The position numbers and the translations under genes were made by a program. The notes beneath the pieces are model-generated. The model worked only from the letters and a program-made list of their open reading frames with translations. It did not search any database and was not told the DNA's origin. Shown in pieces: positions 12,557 through 22,664 of a stretch of 64,000 nt of DNA (positions are counted from its first letter, which is position 1; the number at the start of each line of letters is the position of its first letter). Source of the stretch: Hyalella azteca (Eukaryota; Arthropoda; Malacostraca; Amphipoda; Hyalellidae); assembly GCF_000764305.2 (NCBI RefSeq), contig NW_025944164.1:128662-192661 (forward strand). The letters are read 5' to 3'.

Positions 12557-13078
12557 CTGAGATAACTTGTATCAAGTTGACTTGTGAAACCTCGTGAGTA
12601 AAGAAATGAACTGTAATATTTCACATTTTTAATATAAACGGCGCTATCGCTTTTTATGTTGTCGTGCTTGCTCTCTCATTCATGATTATTTCTTTTGACA
12701 TGAAAAATATGAAGGTGAAATTATTGACATTTAGTCTCAATGTACTTGTGGAAAAGAGTACAAAATGTGTTATCCTTTTATTGGTAGAAATAATAGAAAA
12801 AATTAATTTCTAAAAATATTTTCTACTTGTAAAATTCGGGAGGCTGTTTTGCACTTGAGAACTTCAGAGGAACACCAAACCTTTTTTGTTAAAGGAATTG
12901 AAATTATGCCTCATCATAGCGTCCATCTTCCATCTTTATTTCTTACGCTTGATTGTAGTTATTTCATAAACATGTGTTCATATATTATATATTTCTTGGA
13001 ACATTGTATGAATTTTCATCGATCACTCGATTCACCCGTGCAACGCAGCGTATGGGCTACATAAACAAGTCTTAACTA

Positions 13079-13156
13079 CCCTAACAAAATTTAGAGTCGC
13101 CCTCAGCTTCTGGTACTCCAAATCGGAAGCTGTCGCGTCTGTTAATTTTCACTGGG
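13079..13156 (+). mobile_element. 77-bp foldback element, copy A
   Basis: Imperfect inverted-repeat arms begin CCC and end GGG, with a gtactccaaat loop between cttctg and cggaag. TA lies directly on both sides (13077-13078 and 13157-13158). This copy is 78 bp because of one extra C. It is the same family as 22234, 22313, 27406 and 30878. No coding capacity. Confidence 0.85.
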
Positions 13157-13464
13157 TACCGGGTTAATAATAATATCGGGCGGCCGCCTCATATAATGTT
13201 GCTATGTTTGTCAACCGCTTATTAATTTTATAATCAATATTTTATTAGCACCGTTAACAATTAGCACGCATGGCTGCCCTTAGTCTGACTACGTACATGA
13301 CTGCCCTCAGCCTTACTCAATTAATTGCTACCATGAGCTTTAATCAATAAAATCAGTCGGTTTACGACCGAATTAAGCGTTTTGAGATATGAATTATTAC
13401 CCCAAAAATTAAAAAATTACATCGATTAAAATACTATCGATTAAAATAAACTACTGCTCGGAAT

Positions 13465-14272
13465 TGCCTTGGTAAGAAGATTAAAATCTATCTTGCGCAC
13501 AGGTATGATTGAGATGTCTCTTGTGGAGTATATCACATGGCAGCGTAATTAAGCTGTTGTCTTTTATACACCACACGAGCAGGCATATTTCAGATGTTGA
13601 ACCTTGTATATCACTTGGCAGATATAATTGAGATGATGCGCCCCTCTTGTGTATCACATGGCAGTGGGTGCGCTGAATGAGCCTGAATTATTTCTGTATT
13701 GTAAGCCGAAACAAGGTGCCTACAACATTGGCGTGCAATGCCTTGGTAAGAACACTACAATCTATCTTGCGCACAGGTATGATTGAGATGTCTCTTGTAT
13801 AAGAGTACCTATACCACATGGCGGGGTAATTAAGATGTTAGTTTTTATACACCACACGACAGGCATATTTCACATGTTGAACCTTGTATATCACTTGACA
13901 GGTATAATCGAGATGTTGCGCCCCTCTTGTGTATCACATGGCAGTGGGTGCGCTGAATGAGCCTGAATTATTTCTGTATTGGAAGCCGAAACAAAGTGCC
14001 TACAACCTTGTATATCACTTGGCAGGTATAATCGAGATGTTGCGCCCCTCTTGTGTATCACATGGCAGTGGGTGCGCTGAATGAGCCTGAATTATTTCTG
14101 TATTGTAAGCCGAAACAAGGTGCCTACAACCTTGTATATCACCATGGTAGGTATAATTGAGATGTTGCGCCCCTCTTGTGTATCACATGGCAGTGGGTGC
14201 ACTGAATGAGCCTGAATTATTTCTGTATTGTAAGCCGAAACAAGGTGCCTACAACATTGGCGTGCATGCCGT
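13465..14272 (+). repeat. Nested tandem repeat: 280-bp unit x2, then 124/125-bp unit x3
   Basis: The word tgcgcccctcttgtgtatca occurs at 13637, 13917, 14041 and 14166, giving spacings of 280, 124 and 125 bp. The larger unit starts with tgccttggtaaga (13465 and 13739) and contains a related but diverged half, so it looks like a dimer of the smaller unit. The pattern suggests successive unequal exchange. The open frame at 14157-14468 covers part of the last unit and is not a recognised protein. Confidence 0.9.
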
Positions 14273-14279
14273 CATTTTC

Positions 14280-15780
14280 ATTGGTAAATATTTGCAGTTT
14301 CAATGCAACGTGTTGAGTGAAGTATTATTTTGTTTTCCTGCTTATTTGTTTCGTCGTTTATACGTCCGCTATATGGCCGGGACTCGACGCATATATGCGG
14401 CGTCCCAAATGTCGATACATTTAAGACTGATAACTAATGTATATTCATGTAAAAAGACTAATGAGTAGCGCATCTTAATTTAATTATACAGATAACTAAC
14501 CCATCTTCATGTGATACACTATGAATAACGCTTATTATTGTCATACACTCATGGATAACGAATCTTCCTGTGACATACTGAAAAATAAAGCCTATAAAGC
14601 TCGGAATAAGTGTGGTGTAAAATATCGTGCTAAGAATGATTGTGGGATTTAACATCGCGCTGAGAATGATTGAAAATTCAATTACTGAAATTAAATAGAC
14701 ACCCGCAAAAACTGCAATTTTTATAATTTTTTCGTAAAAATATTCAATTAAATGTTTATAAACGATGTAAATTTGAGTGTTCAATGGTTCAGTTACTTTA
14801 TTGCTAACACTTTTCTTCTATTCCCATTCAAGCCAAAGCTGTGAGCATTTCAACTTGATCTCATTAGATTCAACTCGTCAGAATTTTACGCTTCCAATTT
14901 CATGAGTCGTGCAGGACAGTCAATTGAGCAGACGATTGCAAAATGTGTTCGTTTATGACTAATTTGAGGCTTACAATTTCATGTATAACTACTAATTAGT
15001 CCCTTGAAGGAGTGAGGTACAGTGTCAGACTGTAAACTGCATGACAGTTCACGACTGAAAAGATGGTACGTCTCTGCCATGATCAATATTAGGCTGCCTC
15101 TCAAAATTGACCATTAACAGGATTAAGACGGAAGAAACCATGAATAACTGGAATTGTTCAGTTTAAATTTAAGTCTAATTTTATGAGGCATTGTATTGAG
15201 ACACGAGAACTAAAAGAATATTAATGTTGAATCTATTTTTAAAGTGACTTCTTTAAGTTCTTTCCTGCTGGACGATTGACAATTTGCTCGACCTTCCGAA
15301 GATGGTTAACAACTGAGATAAAAAATTGTTTCTGACGTCAGCTAGGAAATCCAAATTATTTACGGTAAAAAAAATCGAAAAATTTGGAACTTCCGGATTG
15401 TGTAAATGGAAATTGTGTAAATTTTCCAAATTATGTCCTGATCAATACTATAGCTTGTCCTACACGCAGACATCCCGAATTGTTCAATTTTCACAAACTA
15501 ATTTGAATTTGAAAATAAGCTAAGTAGCACCGGATAAATAGATATACAGAAAGATTTACAGATAACTCCTAATGGTGATAAATAATAATAGTTGCAGGTT
15601 TTTCTTCAGCGAGACCGCCATTTAACACTAGTTGCAATGATAAAGTTAGTTCATTTGTCATATGCTCGTATAATAATCTGGACAATACAGGAAGTGATCG
15701 CTGCTGGCCATTATTGTTGGCTACGGTTATTTCTCGATGAGATTGCCGAACAATTCCTTTCAATCACGCCATGAGATTCG
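14280..15780. other. AT-rich spacer with weak repeats, no gene seen
   Basis: A degenerate repeat of about 50 bp, built on gataacg-type words with catcttcatgtgata, lies near 14460-14600. An ORF on the minus strand (14458-14784) has no recognisable domain. Nothing else is supportable. Confidence 0.5.
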
Positions 15781-15981
15781 TTTCTTTATTTTGTATCGCT
15801 CTTCAATTTCAGGGCATCCACAAATCCGCTGGATTAAGAGGATTATTTCGAATGATTCAATCGCTAGTAATCATTCGACTCGGTCGCTGTGCATGGTCTT
15901 CTGGCGCTGACGAATTCAAAGGTTCGTTATTGCGATCAAGCAATAAATATAAAGTTTTATATCTTGACAGCCAAGTGTTTG

Positions 15982-16307
15982 CGGCAGCAGCATCGCAGCA
16001 TTCGCATCAGCCGTTGCAGCAGCTGCAACAACAGCATCAGCAACAGCAGCAGCAGCCGCAGCCGTTGCAGCAGCTGCAACAGCAGCATCAGCAACAGCGG
16101 AAGCAACATTAGCTGTTGCAGCACCAACAACGGAAGGTGCATCATCTGTTGCAGTAGCAGCATCAACAGCAGTAGCAGCACAAGCTGTTGCAGTAGCAGC
16201 AGCAGCAACATCAGTAGCAGCACAAGCTGTTGCAGCAGCAGCAGCAGCAGCAGCATCAACTGTTACGACAGCAGCAGCGGCATCAGCAGCAGGGTAGCAG
16301 CAGCGGT
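15982..16307 (+). repeat. Imperfect CAG/CAA/CAT-rich tract
   Basis: A 326-bp tract of cag, caa and cat triplets is interrupted by gtagcag and ttgcag words. A tttcag acceptor-like site at about 15809-15814 precedes it. The plus frame 15771-16112 would give a Q/H-rich tail (LQQLQQQHQQQ), but the other frames are equally open (Ser-rich plus frame, Ala-rich and Leu-rich minus frames), which is usual for triplet tracts. Low-complexity DNA is the safe call. A polyglutamine-coding exon is possible but unsupported. Confidence 0.85.
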
Positions 16308-16395
16308 AAAGCAATCAACTTTGACGGATGACTTCGCTGCGGCCGAGGCTTTCAGACGCTGCGTCGAAAACGACTCAATCTCGACGAACGCGAGA

Positions 16396-16544
16396 CGCTG
16401 TTGTTGGTGATGCTGTTGTTGTTGGTGCTGTTGTTGGTGGTGCTGTTGTTGGTGGTGCTGTTGTTGGTGGTGCTGTTGTTGGTGGTGCTGTTGTTGGTGG
16501 TGCTGTTGTTGGTAGTGCTGTTGTTTGTGGTGCTGTCGTCGGTG
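16396..16544 (+). repeat. 15-bp minisatellite tgctgttgttggtgg, about 9 copies
   Basis: This is a regular 15-bp unit. On the minus strand it reads as a Q/H-rich frame (16263-16592). It lies only 90 bp from the CAG-rich tract at 15982-16307 and has the opposite triplet polarity (CTG on the plus strand), so the two tracts could anneal to one another in single strands. Confidence 0.92.
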
Positions 16545-16719
16545 ACTACACATTTCCTCCAACTTGGTTGTCACAGGTCGATGTAAGGACACGAATTAAT
16601 ATTTGATAGCCAAGTTGCAGAAGCGTACTCCGCGATTGTCGCATTAAGTGCTACTGGAATGTACCTGCCTATTACGGTAGGTACATATTAACGAGCATGC
16701 TAATGATTTGTTATAAATT

Positions 16720-17531
16720 CAGTGGTTCTTAACCTGGGTTCGACGTTTTTTTTTTCACGGGACGTCACAAGCCGGAGACATTTCACCTGTTACCGGATAC
16801 ATTTCTGTACCCAGGAAACTGAAGCAACAAGCAAGCAATTGCAATGCGCTTAGATGAGCTCGCAAAGTCTCTCCACGGATACTTCTCTACCAGAATCTCA
16901 TACCTAGCATGGGTGAGACAGCCGTTCACGTTTAGTGTTGCGACCGAAGATGTGAATGATGAATACTCGGACGAAATCATTTGACTGCAGGAGAGCCAGG
17001 TTCAACAGCAACTCTTCAGAACAACAACGCTCTCAACGTTTTGGTGTCTCCAAATCGCAGCGTACCTCCTTATTGCTATAAGAAAGCCCTAGATATTCTC
17101 ATACCGTTTGTTAAAACATATTTTTGCAAGCAGTCCTTTCCGATGATGGTAAATATCAAAACGAAGAAAAAGAACAAACTTTGTTGTAAAAATGATACGA
17201 GAGTGGCACTTGTGAAGGTGAAGCCGCGCATTCCTGAAATTGTCGCACTGAAGCAACAACAAAAGTCACATTGATTTGCGATGAATATTCATTCTGTTTT
17301 TGTTTATGTTCGAAATTTTTGTTGTGTAGGTTTTTTTCTTCCAACAAAGTGATTTTGTGTGCAAATGATGCATGGTACAGTTTATGCAGTTATACAGTAT
17401 TTAGTTATATAACATAGACATATGTTTTTAATTAAGAAAAAACATTTTATTCTTCCACCTGCGAAGGGTTCGATGAATGCATGTATGGAACTTGCAGGCT
17501 TCGGTACCACCAAAAATGTTAAGAATCACTG
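16720..17531 (+). mobile_element. Decayed hAT-Charlie-like transposon, internally deleted
   Basis: The left end begins CAGTGGTTCTTAACCTGGG, the classic terminal repeat of animal hAT-Charlie/ZBED elements. The right end reads AACATTTTTGGTGG outward to CAGTGATTCTTAAC on the complementary strand. The 812-bp interior keeps only the C-terminal part of a transposase (see 16847-17274). I could not define a clean 8-bp target duplication; the flanks tataaatt and agttatat match poorly. The right end and its flank were later duplicated in tandem (17453-17790). Confidence 0.85.
16847..17274 (+). pseudogene. hAT/ZBED transposase C-terminal remnant
   Basis: In one frame RLDELAKSL... and YLAWVRQPFTF lead to a stop at 16982 (an expected Asp/Glu position before LQES). 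After a frameshift, the frame continues as KALDILIPFVKTYFCKQSF, then IKTKKKNKL, TRVALVKVKPRIPEIV and a final KSH at 17274. This order (W-[IV]-R-x-PF, then FxxTYxCexxF, IKTKkRN and a PRI..L..KQ..SH tail) is that of the hATC dimerisation region of Charlie-type transposases, as kept in ZBED and SCAND3-like proteins. The zinc finger and most of the catalytic core are absent. It is inactive: at least one stop and one frameshift. Confidence 0.85.
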
Positions 17532-17790
17532 AGTTATATGAACATGCTGATGAGCATGGCAACTAGCATGTCAATGAGTAGTTATAGGTACATATGAGCA
17601 TGGCAATGAACATGTCAGGGGATTCCACCTGCGAAGGGTTCGATGAATGCATGTATGGAACTTGCAGGCTTCGGTACCACCAAAAATGTTAAGAACCACT
17701 GAGTTATATGAACATGCTGATGAGCATGGCAACTAGCATGTCAATGAGTAGTTATAGGTACATATGAGCATGGCAATGAACATGTCAGGG
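17453..17790 (+). repeat. 170-bp tandem duplication across the hAT 3' end
   Basis: Two almost identical copies (17453-17622 and 17623-17790) each contain the hAT right terminus (..aatgttaagaa[t/c]cactg) followed by flank with repeated catgagca/gcatggcaa words. The duplication therefore postdates the insertion. The very few differences suggest it is recent. The second terminus ends at 17701. Confidence 0.93.
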
Positions 17791-18051
17791 GTTGTTGGAG
17801 CGTAATATATATACTCGCGACTATCTTGACGTGGCTGCCTCCTGAATTAATAGCAGACGTTGACGAGAAGCTTGACGCTCTAATGGTTGCGGCAACGACG
17901 CGTCGATGATGGGTCAAGTGACGCGCTTTTGTACAAGCAGATAAATGAATGGGTTATATTGTTGAAATTGTAGTACACTAAATTAAGTGGTAACTCTTTT
18001 CCACAACACTATATAACACTCAGTGTAAGTGGCTATGATGCTCCTTCTGGC

Positions 18052-18090
18052 GTCCAAACTGGGTCAGGATGACCCACACAAGGGCAAATA
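18052..18090 (+). repeat. GGGTCA-TGACCC family, solo end module
   Basis: This contains gtccaaactgggtcaggatg then acccacacaagggcaaa. The core GGGTCA-gga-TGACCC is a palindrome with a 3-nt gap. Matching modules occur at 18606, 39521 (reverse), 40447 and 45890 (reverse). No coding. Confidence 0.7.
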
Positions 18091-18605
18091 ATGTATAGGT
18101 AATTGGAAAAAGTCTCACTCCTTTTTATGCGTGTACGTCAGGAGTGAGATTTGCGTGCCAGTGAATGTGAAAGACGAACGAAGCATTTTCGTTGAAAATT
18201 AGGTCATACCTTGTGACTATACACGCGTATCAGAAGTAAATTAGTGAAAATATAAGATATTGTGTTGAGAATTGGTAAAAATGGTGCCAAAAATTTGAAG
18301 TAAATTAGTTGAAAAATAATATAAATATCTTGAGAATTGTTAAAAATTGTACCAAAAATTATTGAATGAAGTCCCAAAATAATTTTTTCACTGAACCAGA
18401 CTGGGTGCAGGCCCCGGGCGCGCGTGCTGACGGGACGTGGGTGCGATTCTCCGCAGCCACGAGCGTCGCACGGCGAGGGCGCGGCGCTATGTCGTCGTAC
18501 TCGCACTCAGAAAAATATACTGATAATATTGTCCCAATAGTGAAACAATTTACTACACAAAACACGAGCAGAGCGTTGACGTAACACTGATACGCCTTTT
18601 TGTTG

Positions 18606-18840
18606 GTCCAAACTGTGTCGGGATGACCCGCACATGAGCTAAAATTTACATCACTATTTGGACAAGGTGTCGTCATTTTTAGCGCATTTTCTTATTTATG
18701 TAAAAAATGCACTATTGTGCTCGCCATGTCCGTTTGTCTGTCTGTCCGTCTGTCCGTCCGTCCGTGACCTCAAGTTTTCGTCGACCAGAAAATACGCTCT
18801 CTGTCACTCACTGCAGTGAGCACTGAGTTATATTTTTTCA
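18606..18840 (+). mobile_element. Dispersed composite element: end module plus TCCG/TCTG core
   Basis: It starts with gtccaaactgtgtcgggatg and acccgcaca, then atttggacaaggtgtcgtca, tttttagcgcattttc, cactattgtgctcgccatgt, a (tccg/tctg)n tract at about 18728-18765, ctcaagttttcgtcgac and ctcactgcagtgag (a perfect palindrome), and ends in an attatttttt-type tail. The same order of blocks recurs at 31071-31298 and 45773-45920. It is probably a non-autonomous transposon or SINE-like repeat. No TSD could be fixed. Confidence 0.65.
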
Positions 18841-18849
18841 GAGTGCGAG

Positions 18850-19530
18850 TGTTATTCCTAATTATTATTAGGCTCGCAGTCAATAGTTTTTAAAATAGAT
18901 TTTGATTATTCATTAAACATGCATATTCTGTCTCGTAATTAAAAAAATGTTATTGTATGTGAGCCAAATTTACGAGTAGTAATTAAGCCATGGGCACCTT
19001 AAGAAAATTCTTATTTATCTCGAAACTAACGAACTTGATTTTTTTTCTCTATTAGATATTTGATTCAAATTTGTATATATGACACGTTTCTTGTTAATTA
19101 TTTTACGGCTAATTTAACGATGGAGTTATCATCACAAAAGTTGGTATGTGGAGTAATATAGTAAATTGATGGGTCCAAAGATGTTTTAGAGTAAATATTT
19201 AAGCAACGGTTGCATTACCGCTCTAATCACAAGCGAGGTGCTAACCAATTATTTATTTAGTTATTACCTCAATACTAACTTTCATTTTTATTATATCCAT
19301 GAGACATCTGGTGTAACTTGTAAGCGTATAAAGTTGGCTCTAACCACGACCTTCACCTGCAAATTGCCACGGATGAGAAAAATTACCATCGCTGAGGCGC
19401 GAAAAATCGTAATTCTTATGACTTTGTCTGAGGCGGATAAGCTGCTTACACCAACCGCGTAATTTCCTGCTGCTTCCCGCCAAGATTCGCTGAGCTGCAT
19501 TTCCTCGGGTAGCGAAAGACTGACATTGAC
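18850..19530. other. AT-rich spacer, no gene seen
   Basis: The plus frame 19238-19462 and a minus frame over the same DNA have no recognisable domain. I found no transposon end. Confidence 0.5.
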
Positions 19531-19782
19531 CGGGATTCTAGTCCGATTTGTAATAGGATCCTGTTACACGATGACATTCCAGTCCCATTTAATATGAGAT
19601 CTTTTTACGTGACCAGGATTCTAATCTCATTTAAAATGAGATCTTGTTAGGTGAGCAGGATTCTAGTCTCATTTAAAATGAGATCATGTTAGGTGAGCAG
19701 GATTCTAGTCTCATTTAAAATGAGATCTTGTTACGTGAAGAAAGATTCTAATCCAATTTAAATAAGACCTTATTGCGTAGAC
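19530..19782 (+). repeat. 41-42-bp minisatellite with internal near-palindrome, about 6 copies
   Basis: Each unit carries ggattctagtctcatttaaa followed by atgagatcttgttaggtgagca-like sequence. The tctcatttaaaatgaga core is a near-perfect palindrome in the three central copies and decays toward both edges. Units start near 19533, 19576, 19617, 19659, 19700 and 19744. Confidence 0.88.
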
Positions 19783-20531
19783 GAAGTAACGTGACTTCAA
19801 GTTCTGTCGTAGGTTGCCATGATCGTTTTTTATCACCGAAGGTCTGCTACCAATATGTTCTATATAAGATACATACAGTGTTCTATAGATACATGTGTGA
19901 TGGGGGAAATGTCAATTAGAAATTGCATTATCAACAACGCAGGCGTCATCGAATTTCAAACTCGCATAACTATAATTACTGCCATATGATCGCCATGTAT
20001 AGTTGAGGTTACTCCACATAGTTACTGCCTCATGAGCGTGTCATGAGTACTTGATTTCAGTATGGACAAAGCCCCATAGGCGCATATTTATTATTACTTC
20101 CACGTCTCGGTTTGAGAAGCAGACGGCGTTAAATCTCGTCATGCAATTAAAAATTGCTCGATATTGATCCGGGTTGCATCAGCCCATCGATTCAATAATA
20201 AGGCTTCAGAAGATGAGAGTGCGTTCATGGTTTTCCTTGATTATACACATTCAACCGTGCGGGCAACAAGCCATAGACTTCAAAGAATTTTACGCGTATC
20301 TATCTATTTAAGGCCACTCAAATACGGGTAATAGATACGGATATTTGAGATATACCCGAGTACGTATGTAACTTGTTCGAGGTTAACTAGCGTAAATACT
20401 TCGTATCATTTTACCAGAGTTTGTTTTACTATCAAAACCTGGTTATAGCCGTGAAATGCGTTGCTAAAAATAAATTGTGTATTACGATATCGTGATTCTT
20501 TCGTTCGTAAATGCCGGCCAGTTTTCAGGTC

Positions 20532-20705
20532 AATAAAACCTAATTCCATTGTTTTTCATAAAACATTGTTTTTCCATAAAACCTAATTCCATTGTTTTTC
20601 ATAAAACATTGTTTTTCCATAAAACCTCTAATTCCTGCGTTCATAGCGTGTATACACGCGTTTTTCCTAATTCCTGCGTTCATAGCGTGTATACACGCAT
20701 GAAGA
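20532..20705 (+). repeat. Two adjacent duplications (43-bp x2, 39-bp x2)
   Basis: A 43-bp word starting ataaaacctaattccattg is present twice (20532 and 20575). Next, a 39-bp word containing taattcctgcgttcatagcg is present about twice (20629 and 20668). The second contains the perfect 14-bp palindrome gcgtgtatacacgc in each copy. The ORF 20549-20890 starts inside and is unrecognised. Confidence 0.88.
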
Positions 20706-22230
20706 TTCTGGCCAGCAGAAAGAGAAGCGCGTCTGTGGCCAGACGCACCGAGACCTCGGAAGTTTGTGGAAGAATGTCGGTCGCGTTAGTCGCTGCTTAT
20801 TGTCCTTTTAATGAGACGCTGTGGCAAGTTTTTAGAGTGACTCTATACCCACAGCGAGGTACCTGTTTGTGGGTCGATATTTCGCTGTAAAACTGGTTAC
20901 TGATGACGCTCACTATATACTGCTGCACCACTGCTGTCTCATCTGTAAATACTCTGATGGGACGTAGTCTTGGTGATAATTTTCACTAAACTGCTGCACT
21001 AATTTTTTCGGATTTGTAAATTTATTGATAACTTGCCGTCCTAATGATGATAGACTGCTCACTAGACTGCTGCTCCTAGTCCGTATTCACTGTAAATGTT
21101 GTATTTAATTTAGCTAACAAACTTGCATTTTGGTGCTTGCGATCAGAGTAGAAGTGGCCGAATGATTCGATTCTTCAGATCTCATTGTCGAGAAACGGGA
21201 TATTGCCCTTTTTATAGAATAATAAAAATTATTCTAATATTTTCAGGACATGTAATCCCTACAAGATTTTAGTTTTTCGATAGGGCTGACAGTTTAAGAA
21301 TAAAAATAATGAGAGTAATGTGGATATTAAAGAAAATCAATAAGGTTTCTTGTCGCATGTGAACTTTACTGTTTAGTTTTTTATTAAGTCACTCAGATTG
21401 GACTTTCAACACCTTAGCCATCATTCGACTATGCCACTTTTTCAAATATTTTGTCATTTTAATGTCAGTACGTAACCGTTCTCGGCTTCTTCAGTAGAAC
21501 CCTTGAGGATTTTTAGAATGCACTATATAGTTCTTTAGAATTCAACTCAAACGTCTACGTTGAGTCTAGGTCACGATATGCCATGTGCCGCGAGCTCCAA
21601 TCCGAGTTTCTGAGGTCGACTAGTCAAATATTAAACATTAATTAACATTGAAATCAACTAAATAGTTTCTTGATTCCATCGAAATGAGTTGCATCTCAGG
21701 GCTTGAACTCTTTATTCAAAAGATAGGCCAGGTATATCATGGTCACTCGATAACTCGCAAAGTTGCTATAAAAAACTTATTCATAAATACGTTTTTTAAT
21801 TTAATGCAATTAATTAATTGCATTAATTAGACAACTGGCGGTGATGTTACAGCTTCAAAAGAGAAAAGTCGTTTGTTGTCTTGCATTGCATTTCAAAGTT
21901 TGTGGTCTCACTTGAGAGTAGAAATGCATGATATGATCTCCAAATTGAGCTTACCTTTCAACAGCTTTTATTTCGCTGTTTATGCTGACGGGACACTAAA
22001 TGCCAAGATCATTTTACCTCTGTCGCTATAAGATTGCATGCAAAGTTTAATCGCCAAAAGCATAATTTTCACCCAAGACTCAATTTCCGACCGAAAAATA
22101 CCGTTTTTTAAACTAAATTTCTTTCACTGTTGAGAATAATATATTTGCAACTCCTAATACCATTGAATTTTGCGCGTAAAACCAATATGGTTAATATGTA
22201 GCCTACGCCAGAGGTCGCTCGTGGATACAA
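20705..22230. other. Spacer, no gene seen
   Basis: A loose cluster of ctgctgcac-type words with ctaatgat and actgctgc lies at 20920-21080 and may be an eroded repeat. Nothing else is supportable. Confidence 0.5.
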
Positions 22231-22233
22231 CTA

Positions 22234-22310
22234 CCCTAACAAAATTTAGAGTCGCCTCAGCTTCTGGTAATCCAAATCAGAAGCTGACGCGTCTGTAAAT
22301 TTTCACTGGG
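22234..22310 (+). mobile_element. 77-bp foldback element, copy B
   Basis: This is the best-preserved copy: CCC start, GGG end, two 33-bp arms matching at about 26 positions, and an 11-nt loop gtaatccaaat. It is flanked by TA at 22232-22233 and 22311-22312. The inner nine arm bases (cagcttctg/cagaagctg) and the aaaattta blocks pair exactly. It is immediately followed by a second copy. Confidence 0.9.
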
Positions 22311-22312
22311 TA

Positions 22313-22384
22313 ACATAATTTAGAGTCGTCCCAGCTTCTGGTAATCCAAATCAGAAGCTGACGCGTCTGTAAATTTTCACTGGG
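22313..22384 (+). mobile_element. 77-bp foldback element, copy B2 (5' shortened)
   Basis: This sits head to tail with copy B and shares the single intervening TA. The first five bases (CCCTA) are missing and the arm starts acataattta. The right end keeps cactGGG followed by TA. It may be a tandem duplication of copy B or a nested insertion. Confidence 0.85.
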
Positions 22385-22578
22385 TAGCGCCCTTCACACG
22401 GCCATGTCGCAATCTGCAGCAGGCAGGAGCCTTCACAGCCCCAGCCGCCGGCAATTAGCTAAACAAATGAAGCGATGCGGCGCCTGATACCGCACTCAAC
22501 AGATGGTGCAAACATTGCTTCGATTTCAGCAGCCGAAGTTTGTCTCTGCGCGCGACGTGTACTAAAATAAAATGTTGA

Positions 22579-22662
22579 AAATGTTGGTACTTTAATCGTA
22601 GCGAGCGTCGGTACTCTAATCGAGGCGAGCGTCGGTACTCCAATCGAGGCGAGCGTCGGAAT
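22579..22662. repeat. 24-bp tandem repeat, 3-4 copies
   Basis: The unit is ggtactccaatcgaggcgag plus cgtc, with the first copy diverged (tttaatcgtagcgag). Minus-strand open frames at 22455-22668 derive partly from it. Confidence 0.88.
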
Positions 22663-22664
22663 GT

